Shown here: positions 6,618 through 12,562 of the stretch, in pieces | How positions within the stretch are numbered: position 1 is the stretch's first letter | How the letters are laid out: the number at the start of each line of letters is the position of its first letter | Translations under genes and position numbers: made by a program | Source: Stramenopiles sp. TOSAG23-2 | Lineage: Eukaryota > Sar | Length of the DNA stretch: 12,562 nucleotides | Direction: 5' to 3' | Assembly: GCA_900128395.1 (NCBI GenBank) | Contig: LT649845.1 | Coordinates: 1-12,562, forward strand | Notes under the pieces: model-generated | What the model was told of the DNA's origin: nothing | Seen by the model: only the letters and a program-made list of their open reading frames with translations | Databases searched by the model: none

Positions 6618-7268
6618 TTATAATATACTACATTTACTAAAGAAACCAACTTTTTTTTGTTGTTTTGGTATACTGTTGCCACTTTCATATGTATTAGATG
6701 TACCTGCACCCATCACACCAGTAGTATGTGATGATTCACTACTTGTACTTAATTCTAATGACATACTAATCGCTTTACGAAATGCCTTTTCAACATTGAC
6801 ATCATCTTTTGCACTTGCTTCAAAAAAGACAACTTTCCCTCCTCTCTCTTCAAGTTGTGCTTTCTTTTCTTGGCCTTCCTCCACTTCAACCCTACGTTCA
6901 TCTTCCATATCACTTTTATTACCAATTAAAATAAATGGGAGTTGTGCTGCACGCGGGTTGACTTGGAAAATTTGCTCGTAAAACTCATCAATTTTTTCAA
7001 ACGTTTCATTATCATTTATTGCATAAACAAGCACAAACGCGTCCCCATGTGGAAGAAAATGTGGTCTCAAATCCGAATATTGATCTTGTCCAGCAGTATC
7101 AAGAATTTCAGCAAATATTGCTTGCCCGTTCACTTCCAAATGTTTTGTATATTTATCTTCGACAGTAGGGGAATATGCATCTCCAACAAAACGATTGACA
7201 ATAAATCGTTGTGTTAAACATGATTTACCGACACCACCTTGTCCCATAACAATTAATTTTACATTCAT
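6618..7268 (-). CDS. Ras-family small GTPase, CAAX-terminated
   Basis: The 216-residue single-exon product carries every Ras G-motif: P-loop GQGGVGKS (9-16), switch I/effector YSPTVEDKY (32-40, with T35), G3 DTAGQ (57-61), G4 NKSD (117-120) and G5 EASAK (150-154). The glycines equivalent to Ras G12/G13 and the catalytic Q61 are present, so GTP hydrolysis should be normal. A Ser/Thr-rich hypervariable region (171-200) leads to basic KKVGFFSK and the CAAX box CSIL; a terminal Leu normally directs geranylgeranylation, predicting membrane attachment. The effector loop and Q61 place it in the Ras/Rap branch of GTP switches; the exact subfamily is unresolved. The P-loop has Q where Ras usually has A. 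It converges on the TFIIB-like gene. Confidence 0.95.
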   Translation of the reverse strand: MNVKLIVMGQGGVGKSCLTQRFIVNRFVGDAYSPTVEDKYTKHLEVNGQAIFAEILDTAGQDQYSDLRPHFLPHGDAFVLVYAINDNETFEKIDEFYEQIFQVNPRAAQLPFILIGNKSDMEDERRVEVEEGQEKKAQLEERGGKVVFFEASAKDDVNVEKAFRKAISMSLELSTSSESSHTTGVMGAGTSNTYESGNSIPKQQKKVGFFSKCSIL

Positions 7269-7370
7269 ATTTATTATTTATGTAATATTATTCTTATTAT
7301 TATAAAGATGTATTTTATTATTATCTTTGATGTATATTATAAAAAACACTTTTGCTATATTATTACAATT

Positions 7371-7392
7371 ATATATATATATATATATATAT
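7371..7392. repeat. (AT)n microsatellite
   Basis: About eleven uninterrupted AT dinucleotides lie some 100 bp upstream of the Ras ATG. Likely length-polymorphic; may also supply TATA-like sequence. Confidence 0.9.
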
Positions 7393-7604
7393 TTATATTA
7401 CGTCGGGGAGAGGAGGGGGGGGGTGTCTATGAGTATATGTACGTATTATATATATTATAATATTTATATATTTATATATCTACCTGGTATAATATATATA
7501 TATATAAATGAATAATAATAATGTGTTGTGCTAATAAATTAGATAGAAGAAGATATTATTTAAACAGATAGATGTATATAGAAAAATCGTGATAAAATCC
7601 ACAG

Positions 7605-7872
7605 ATGTGCTTTTTGGTATTTATAGGTAAGCATACTTAAATACTATATCTATATTAAAAAAACATACAAAATCGATCGATACCATATAACTTTCTAAAT
7701 ATCCGGATAAATGATATCTCTCTTTTGCTCTTCTTCTGATCAATAGTTGATCTATATACTAATACGTGCATACTATGTATATGTTTATACAGGTTATACA
7801 GTTAGTTTTAAAGAAGAAGAATTTCTACCTCTCGTCCTATTTATTTTACATGCTAGACTACTGTATATTTAA
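7605..7872 (+). CDS. Candidate spliced micro-ORF or spliced noncoding RNA
   Basis: A strong intron signature lies on the plus strand: AG|GTAAGC donor (7627), TACTAAT branch motif (7757-7763) and TTTATACAG|G acceptor (intron 7627-7792, 166 nt). The ATG at 7605 (MCFLVFI) joins in frame to exon 2, giving GYTVSFKEEEFLPLVLFIL and a short end with TAA at 7870-7872, 33 codons, mostly hydrophobic. An in-frame stop precedes the ATG. The product resembles no family I can name. Because exon 1 encodes only seven codons, a spliced noncoding transcript from the Ras promoter side is equally possible. Confidence 0.25.
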
Positions 7873-8075
7873 TTTTTTACAAAACTACAAACCAGCAAAA
7901 CTTCCTCCCTTGTCGCCTCTCCCACTCTGGCAACACAAATACATCTGTATATATTTCTTTACATTTATAATATATATATCATTCTTTTTTTATATATAAT
8001 TTCTACGCGTGTATGTATCCTACTGCTTGTCTGCTTTCATTTACATCCATTTTATATTGATGAATTTAAAACATC

Positions 8076-8885
8076 TTAGCTAATGTAAATAGTTGAATAA
8101 CCTTCCAATTTTTCAATAGTACGTTCTAAGGATTCAAGTTGTGCTTCAAAGCCTTCTTTTTTCTTAAGTTTATTAATGGTATCCAAGACGGTTTGATGCG
8201 AAATTTTTTGGTATTGCTTGTTCACGGAATCCCATTTTCTTTTCAATTGTTTTAATAATGCTTTTTTCTCTGCTTCTGGCAATTCAAGCGCTTTTGGCCC
8301 TTCCATATCTTTTTGTTCCTCTTGCAAATATTCTCTTAATACAGCTTTTTCTTCATTAATAGCCGCTTTAACTTGTGATAAATATTCTGGTACTTGGCCA
8401 TAATCTTTCTTTGCAACATATAGTGGCTCATCGGATGTGACTTTTTTTGGCACTGCTAGAATATTTTCAACCGCATTAGCAACCAAGAAGTTCTTTGTCG
8501 TTTGTAAGCCCATAACTGGTTTTTCACTTGGTGGTGGTGGACCTGCTTTTTTCGGACGTACCATTGGTCTTACAAATTTTTGTGGCGCATTTTTACTGAT
8601 AACATCTTTACCTGAACCTTTTAAATAGTCTCTTGGATTGGAACGTGTCTTTGTTCTTCCTCCCATAGTTGATCCTTTTTTCATGGCTATTGATCCTCCT
8701 GCATTACCACTATCGCCACGGTTGGCACCTTGAACTCTAGTACTACCTTCCAAACCAAAACAAGATGCGGTTGGCGGTTTTTTAGGATTATGTCTTGAGC
8801 GATACATGGGTGGTTTTTCAATAACTGGTGGTGCATCTACAACCCAATTAGTGATGTTTTCTTCTGGTTCATTATAATAATCCAT
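8076..8885 (-). CDS. ENKUR: Enkurin (cilium/flagellum protein)
   Basis: The single-exon product is 269 residues from the ATG at 8885. The longest open frame runs to 8894, but the codon there is TTG, so the ATG three codons later, starting MDYYNEPEENITNWV, is the start. Numbering from that ATG, enkurin hallmarks are NPRDYLKG (83-90), the Pro-rich stretch AGPPPPSEKPVMGLQTTKNF (114-133), YVAKKDYGQVPEYL (156-169), a long charged helical enkurin domain to about 262, and a terminal STIYIS matching the usual IIYI ending. Family knowledge: enkurin (about 256 residues in mammals) is an axonemal microtubule inner protein, and the Pro-rich part is proposed to bind SH3 domains. Its presence implies a flagellated life stage. 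A pyrimidine tract lies upstream, purine-rich in the mRNA sense. Confidence 0.93.
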   Translation of the reverse strand: MDYYNEPEENITNWVVDAPPVIEKPPMYRSRHNPKKPPTASCFGLEGSTRVQGANRGDSGNAGGSIAMKKGSTMGGRTKTRSNPRDYLKGSGKDVISKNAPQKFVRPMVRPKKAGPPPPSEKPVMGLQTTKNFLVANAVENILAVPKKVTSDEPLYVAKKDYGQVPEYLSQVKAAINEEKAVLREYLQEEQKDMEGPKALELPEAEKKALLKQLKRKWDSVNKQYQKISHQTVLDTINKLKKKEGFEAQLESLERTIEKLEGYSTIYIS

Positions 8886-8958
8886 AGTGATCAAATTTTT
8901 ATGATTTGTATTGATATTTAAATATTAATATAATCGAATGGATTGATTTGATTTGAAT

Positions 8959-8993
8959 CTTTTTCTTTTTCTCTCTCTTTCTCTCTCTCTTTT
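8959..8993. repeat. Pyrimidine (CT/T) tract upstream of enkurin
   Basis: A 35-bp run of only C and T lies 74-108 bp before the enkurin ATG; on the coding strand it is a GA-rich tract. Such tracts are common in promoters or leaders of compact eukaryotic genes; a role here is inferred. Confidence 0.8.
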
Positions 8994-9184
8994 AAACAAG
9001 TATTTGCTTTTCCATATTTATTTCTGTTCTCTATATGTATCTAATATATTTCCAGTTATACCTTCCAAGAGATAAATATATATAATGGTATGTAATGGTA
9101 TCACATCTTTTCACATCACCAATTTTTGCAACGGAAAGCATTCATTTCCCAATGCTATTTCAATGTTAAAATCGTTTCATCAAA

Positions 9185-9270
9185 CGGTCACCTGCGATAT
9201 AGCAATATTCGTTTTAAGTATACACTACGGTCACCTGCGATATAGCAATATTCGTTTTAAGTATACACTA
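9185..9270. repeat. Tandem duplication, 2 x 43 bp, perfect
   Basis: Copies at 9185-9227 and 9228-9270 are identical, starting cggtcacctgcgatatagc and ending aagtatacacta. The second such perfect duplication in this window; sequence and length differ from the 46-bp one. Confidence 0.95.
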
Positions 9271-9348
9271 TTTTATACTTAATACTCGATGGTACCTCGT
9301 GTTACGACCACCACATGGTCGACTGATCTGAGTGAGATCTTCGCTGCC

Positions 9349-9364
9349 ATACTGTATACAGTAT
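9349..9364. repeat. Perfect 16-bp palindrome
   Basis: atactgtatacagtat is identical to its reverse complement. Flanking it are two imperfect direct copies of agtgagatc(c)ttcgct (9331-9345 and 9394-9409). It might be a dimeric protein-binding site or hairpin; the function is unknown. Confidence 0.85.
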
Positions 9365-9390
9365 ACGAATAGCATAGCGGGGTTTCCTGA

Positions 9391-9472
9391 GTAAGTGAGA
9401 TCCTTCGCTTTTCGAATATCATACTAATATCATCCCCTCTCTTATTCTATACTGGCACTGACACACCATTAG
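9391..9472 (+). other. Intron-like segment
   Basis: GTAAGT donor at 9391, CTGAC branch motif at 9458-9462 and CATTAG acceptor at 9471-9472, 82 nt in total, match fungal intron consensus well. All three frames stop soon after 9473, so if real it would lie in a 5' leader of the downstream ORF or in a noncoding transcript. A second acceptor-like signal (CTGAC at 9704-9708, pyrimidine-rich stretch, CACAG ending 9740) lies just before the ATG at 9781. Confidence 0.35.
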
Positions 9473-9780
9473 ATTCTTGATTAAAGATTTTTAGGGAAAA
9501 GAATATAGACTATGAATAAGTATAAAAATATTATAAAGCAAAAAAATAATTCCTTAAAACAATTTCTAAAGTTACAAAAAATTGTTTTAACAAAAAAAAA
9601 AGTTACAAAATTCGCACATACTGTTAAAAAAGCTTGTATACATACAATTTTTATACTAGATGTTGGCATACTACTGTACCTGGTAATAGCACATACTAAT
9701 GTACTGACATTCATCATCTTCGCCTCTGCTACACGCACAGCCCCGGTTATACTGTACAAAATTAATCATCCTGCAATATC

Positions 9781-10308
9781 ATGCTACTTCCAAATACAAC
9801 AGTTGAAGTTCCATTGGTATCACTTTCTTTTATATATGATCAATATAAAGGTAAAGAATTGAACCCTTCGCAAATGTGTTTAAATGCCTTGAACAAATGC
9901 CTTGAAATAAAAGTAGACCAGTGGCCTGCGAGGTATAATAATTTTAAAACAAAGTTGCTTGCGATACATATATCAAAGGATAGTATTAAACATCTAGCAG
10001 AAAAACATCGATTTGAAATGAGATTACTGGGCAAATCAGGGGAACGAATTCCATATCAACGAAAAAATGCGCATTTGTTTGAACCATTTCGTTCAAGGGA
10101 CAGTGCTGAAATTGTAAGGATTACTGTTGAAGAGTTAATTGATGTACCAGCTTATATGGCTTCGGGTGTTATTAACGCAAGCTTTGGGTTGCACGACGGG
10201 GAAGAAATTAAAGATATACATGAGAAATGGATATACAGCACTGAACATTGTCTTGTTTATCCTCTATCTCACGTCCAGTCGTACATACACGCGTCTATTA
10301 ATATTTAA
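9781..10308 (+). CDS. Unrecognised protein, 175 codons; 5' end uncertain
   Basis: The frame is clearly richer in G/C and in D, E, R, W and P residues than the surrounding sequence, as expected of a true gene. I recognise no family. Visible elements: hydrophobic VEVPLVSLSFIYD (8-20); a mixed helical section (27-80) with QMCLNALNKCLEI and SIKHLAEKHRFEM; a basic patch GKSGERIPYQRKNAHLFEP (84-102); then EIVRITVEELIDVPAYMASG (110-129) and HDGEEIKDIHEKW (138-150). There is no transmembrane segment or obvious catalytic motif. The ATG at 9781 is the first in frame after a stop at 9763-9765. A spliced form is possible: an acceptor at 9801-9802 could join the frame beginning at 9512 (donor GTATAC at 9636), which would replace the first eight residues with a Lys-rich N-terminus. 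It is convergent with the complex I gene. Confidence 0.6.
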   Translation: MLLPNTTVEVPLVSLSFIYDQYKGKELNPSQMCLNALNKCLEIKVDQWPARYNNFKTKLLAIHISKDSIKHLAEKHRFEMRLLGKSGERIPYQRKNAHLFEPFRSRDSAEIVRITVEELIDVPAYMASGVINASFGLHDGEEIKDIHEKWIYSTEHCLVYPLSHVQSYIHASINI

Positions 10309-10557
10309 GTATGTCGTCGTTTGGGGATAGTGTAAGCGAAGTTGGAAGTATTTGGCAAGATCAATAGAGACCACACACACCATGCACTTTACAGCTGAAG
10401 ACGTATTTATAAAAAGCTCGAGAACGTTAGTAAAAATTATTACGAATTCGTTAAATTATTACGAATATAATACGCGTATGCATATATATAATATAGTATT
10501 AATGATGTCAATATCATAATATTAGTATTTTTAATACGAATATATTAGTAAATTCAT

Positions 10558-10614
10558 ACGCGTAATTTTAATTTTTATTTTCTACCCATGACAATTCCTA
10601 CTCTCAAAAGAATA
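10558..10614 (+). repeat. Dispersed repeat, copy B
   Basis: Same orientation and sequence type as 5917-5970, with the best-conserved part attcctactct(t)caaaagaata. It lies 250 bp past the stop of the unknown ORF, as copy A lies 239 bp past the TFIIB-like stop. Could be an element remnant or a conserved 3'-region signal. Confidence 0.65.
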
Positions 10615-10838
10615 CAGTGTATCATATGCATAAATTAATTATTACGTATATGCCTATCTATTTAAACCCGACGTCCAGCCCGTTCAACGAATGAACACAT
10701 GCTTTGTAGAGTATTGGTTTGCAGACGTGTGCATTAGAGCTTTCTTATTACGTAGTAGGATTGAATATATTATCATATTCCTGAGATTAAATAATAAAAA
10801 ATAAAATAATAATATAAAAATACGATCGTACAGAAAAA

Positions 10839-10840
<2 letters not shown>

Positions 10841-10870
<30 letters not shown>
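10841..10870. repeat. (TC)n microsatellite within a hairpin
   Basis: About 14 TC units are flanked by tacgatcgtac (10821-10831) and its near reverse complement gtacgaatcgta (10878-10889), so the microsatellite would sit in the loop of a short hairpin. Confidence 0.9.
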
Positions 10871-10874
<4 letters not shown>

Positions 10875-11094
10875 GACGTACGAATCGTATAATATTTATA
10901 TTAATTATTTACCTTTCGTAAGAACTAAATATTTCTCACATAATTCTCAATACGAATGTTCGTACATACGCACATATGACATGATATGATATGTTTGAAA
11001 TTTTCAAAATACTAAGAATAATATTTTTATATATATTCATATATATCAAATATATATATATATTTTGATATTTGGCATTTTAATTGGAAAAAAA

Positions 11095-12561
11095 TTATTT
11101 TTTCTCAGCCTTCTTTGAAATATCGTATTTATTCACGTTAGATGGTGCTTTTGCTGAGCTAAGAGATGCCTTCTTTTTGGAGTCCCATGTATCACCATCG
11201 CCATATTTTGCAACCCATTCTTGGTTTGTAAATTCACCACCGGTCCATGAGGCTTGGAAATATTCACTTAAATCTACTGTGCCATTTGCTGCATCATCAA
11301 TTCTTTCCTCCAACACATGTTGATAATGCCTGATTAAACCTTGCACTGGCCATGCTGCAGCATCTCCTAGCGCACAGATTGTGTGCCCCTCGATTTGTCT
11401 AGAGACTTCTTCCAACATTGGAATCTCGCGTTTGTCAGCATCGCCAACTTCCATTCTGTCCAACATTTGCTCCAACCAACCTGTACCTTCACGGCATGGG
11501 GTACATTGTCCACAACTCTCATGTTTGTAAAAATGTGCTAAACGTCTTATACATGCAACAGGATCAACCGATTTATCAAATACCGTCACAGCAGCTGTGC
11601 CTAAACCACTCTTTACTTCTTTCAATGCATCAAAATCCATCAAAACGTCGTCGCAAATAGTTTTAGGTATCACGGGTACACTTGATCCACCTGGAATAGT
11701 GAACATCATATTATCCCATCCACCACGAACGCCCCCACAATGCTTTTCCAATAAATCCTTTAATGGAATGGACATTTCCTCCTCCACTGTACATGGGTTG
11801 TTAACGTGGCCACTAATACAGAACAACTTCGTTCCTGCGTTATTTGGACGTCCGAAGCTAGCAAACCAATCCCCGCCACGTCTAAGGATTGTTGGGGATA
11901 CCGCGACAGTTTCCACATTCGTTACTGTGGTTGGGCAACCATACAAACCGCAATTTGCTGGAAACGGGGGCTTCAACCGTGGTTTTCCTTGTCTCCCTTC
12001 TAAACTTTCTAAAAGTCCAGTTTCCTCACCACATATATATGCGCCAGCTCCTCTATGCAAATATACATCAAAATCATATCCAGAACCACAGGCATTTGCA
12101 CCAAGAAATCCTTTTTGGTAGGCTTCATGAATTGCCTCTTCCAATATCATAGCTTCGTTAAAGAATTCACCACGAATATATATATACGCAGCACGCGCAC
12201 GCATAGCAAAACCAGCGAGTAAACAACCTTCAACTAATTTGTGTGGTTCTTTTCTCATGATTTCTCTGTCTTTGCAGGTACCAGGTTCACTCTCGTCCGC
12301 ATTGACTACTAAAAATTGCGGGCGTCCATCATTTGATGCTTTAGGCATAAAGCTCCACTTTAAGCCGGACGGGAATCCAGCACCACCACGTCCACGTAAA
12401 CCACTTTTTTTTATTTCATCAACAATACCGTCAGGGCCCATAGTTAACAAATCTTTTGTACGGTGCCAATCGCCACGTTTGACGGCGTCATCGATACGCC
12501 AACTTTGCTCGCCATATATATTGCTAAAAATCCTATCTTGATCTTGTAATCCACCATACAC
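11095..12561 (-). CDS. NDUFV1: NADH:ubiquinone oxidoreductase 51 kDa subunit (complex I, NDUFV1/NuoF), 5'-truncated
   Basis: 488 codons are visible; the first (GTG, 12561) is an internal Val, and the true start with the mitochondrial presequence lies past the window end. The visible part begins [16 protein letters not shown], the usual start of the mature subunit. FMN/NADH-binding elements are [17 protein letters not shown] (55-71), [16 protein letters not shown] (85-100), AYIYIRGEF (125-133) and [11 protein letters not shown] (171-181). The 4Fe-4S (N3) ligands are [12 protein letters not shown] (C350, C353, C356) and C396 in HTICALGD. This subunit oxidises NADH and passes electrons through FMN to the Fe-S chain on the matrix side. 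The C-terminus continues about 68 residues past LEER (417-420), much longer than mammalian forms, ending Lys-rich. No intron interrupts the visible part. Confidence 0.97.
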   Translation of the reverse strand: MYGGLQDQDRIFSNIYGEQSWRIDDAVKRGDWHRTKDLLTMGPDGIVDEIKKSGLRGRGGAGFPSGLKWSFMPKASNDGRPQFLVVNADESEPGTCKDREIMRKEPHKLVEGCLLAGFAMRARAAYIYIRGEFFNEAMILEEAIHEAYQKGFLGANACGSGYDFDVYLHRGAGAYICGEETGLLESLEGRQGKPRLKPPFPANCGLYGCPTTVTNVETVAVSPTILRRGGDWFASFGRPNNAGTKLFCISGHVNNPCTVEEEMSIPLKDLLEKHCGGVRGGWDNMMFTIPGGSSVPVIPKTICDDVLMDFDALKEVKSGLGTAAVTVFDKSVDPVACIRRLAHFYKHESCGQCTPCREGTGWLEQMLDRMEVGDADKREIPMLEEVSRQIEGHTICALGDAAAWPVQGLIRHYQHVLEERIDDAANGTVDLSEYFQASWTGGEFTNQEWVAKYGDGDTWDSKKKASLSSAKAPSNVNKYDISKKAEKK

Positions 12562-12562
12562 A

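Larger units (their letters stand above)
7269..8075. other. Spacer between Ras and enkurin genes
   Basis: These 807 bp hold the Ras promoter side and the enkurin 3' side. Features seen are an (AT)n tract at 7371-7392, a G-rich patch ending in nine consecutive Gs (7415-7423), many short TA repeats, and a plausible plus-strand intron at 7627-7792. No long gene is supported; the open frame at 7766-7999 is A/T-driven low complexity. Confidence 0.7.
8886..9780. other. Spacer between enkurin and the unknown ORF, with repeats and intron-like signals
   Basis: This holds the enkurin upstream region (CT-rich tract 8959-8993), a 43-bp tandem duplication (9185-9270), a GC-richer structured block (about 9281-9480) with a perfect 16-bp palindrome, and two intron-like signals before the ORF at 9781. 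The 116-codon plus frame at 9512-9862 is Lys/Ile/Asn-rich and not supported as a protein on its own. Confidence 0.65.
10309..11094. other. Spacer between the unknown ORF and the complex I gene
   Basis: No gene is visible in these 786 bp. They contain an inverted pair of tacgcgtatg (10471-10480 / 10555-10564) bracketing an A/T-rich palindromic core, copy B of the dispersed repeat, a TC microsatellite, and a mixed-composition patch at about 10660-10760 with no ORF of note. Confidence 0.7.

Noticed and set aside
6601-6981. 126-codon plus-strand frame over the Ras gene
   Set aside because: Antisense shadow of a GTPase with all G-motifs intact on the minus strand.
7766-7999. 77-codon plus-strand frame with many Phe/Tyr/Ile
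   Set aside because: Low-complexity translation of TA-rich spacer; a spliced alternative in another frame is listed instead.
8886-8894. N-terminal three-codon extension of enkurin
   Set aside because: The codon at 8894-8892 is TTG, not ATG; the ATG at 8885 is in frame and gives a normal enkurin length.
9085-9282. 65-codon plus-strand frame
   Set aside because: Half of it is the 43-bp tandem duplication read in two different frames; no sign of coding.
9512-9862. 116-codon plus-strand frame, Lys/Ile-rich, partly hydrophobic
   Set aside because: A/T-driven composition, antisense also open, overlaps the better frame at 9781 and contains an intron-like acceptor; kept only as a possible alternative first exon.
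11597-12121. 174-codon plus-strand frame
   Set aside because: Antisense shadow of the complex I 51 kDa gene; shorter neighbours at 11084-12541 are rejected for the same reason.
1-12562. tRNA, rRNA, CRISPR array, transposase or viral coding sequence
   Set aside because: I looked for T-loop-like motifs, regularly spaced repeats and transposase or polymerase motifs on both strands and found none convincing.

Overview
The window is nuclear DNA from an AT-rich, intron-poor eukaryote. Its genes are a TFIIB-family factor, a nucleolar rRNA-processing protein, a prenylated Ras-type GTPase, an enkurin and mitochondrial complex I 51 kDa. Coding DNA is moderately AT-rich; spacers are extremely so, full of TA-type microsatellites and short palindromes. 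The standard code fits, with TAA and TGA as stops. Enkurin is a cilium/flagellum protein, so I infer a flagellated lineage, most simply a zoosporic (chytrid- or blastoclad-like) fungus; another flagellated opisthokont or protist is not excluded. A canonical complex I subunit argues against lineages that lost complex I.

Layout. 1-1479 has no long ORF. It carries a 169-bp, nearly perfect inverted repeat (436-604 / 827-995) nested in a second shorter pair (336-356 / 1078-1098), with intron-end-like signals beside both arms. 1480-2295 (+) is a D-glutamate cyclase/UPF0317-family enzyme. 2466-3281 (-) is an Rrp17/NOL12-type protein. 3599-3876 (-) is a possible two-exon microgene. 4197-5678 (+) is a TFIIB-like factor with an atypical zinc ribbon. 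5679-6617 is a repeat-rich spacer (46-bp tandem duplication, 64-bp palindrome, small ORF). 6618-7268 (-) is a Ras-family GTPase with a CSIL box. 7269-8075 is a spacer with a plausible plus-strand intron. 8076-8885 (-) is enkurin, whose real ATG is three codons inside the longest frame. 8886-9780 holds a 43-bp tandem duplication, a 16-bp palindrome and intron-like signals. 9781-10308 (+) is an unrecognised 175-codon ORF. 10309-11094 is spacer. 11095 to the window end (-) is complex I 51 kDa, truncated at its N-terminus.

The genes do not form a pathway. They are independent housekeeping or structural genes, each with its own spacer. The six confidently recognised genes have no introns, whereas good intron-like signals occur only in the spacers. 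This suggests that very small spliced genes or noncoding transcripts may lie between the long ORFs. I see no known mobile-element coding sequence, tRNA, rRNA or CRISPR array. The best candidates for something undescribed are the nested inverted repeat, the microgene candidates and the unknown ORF.
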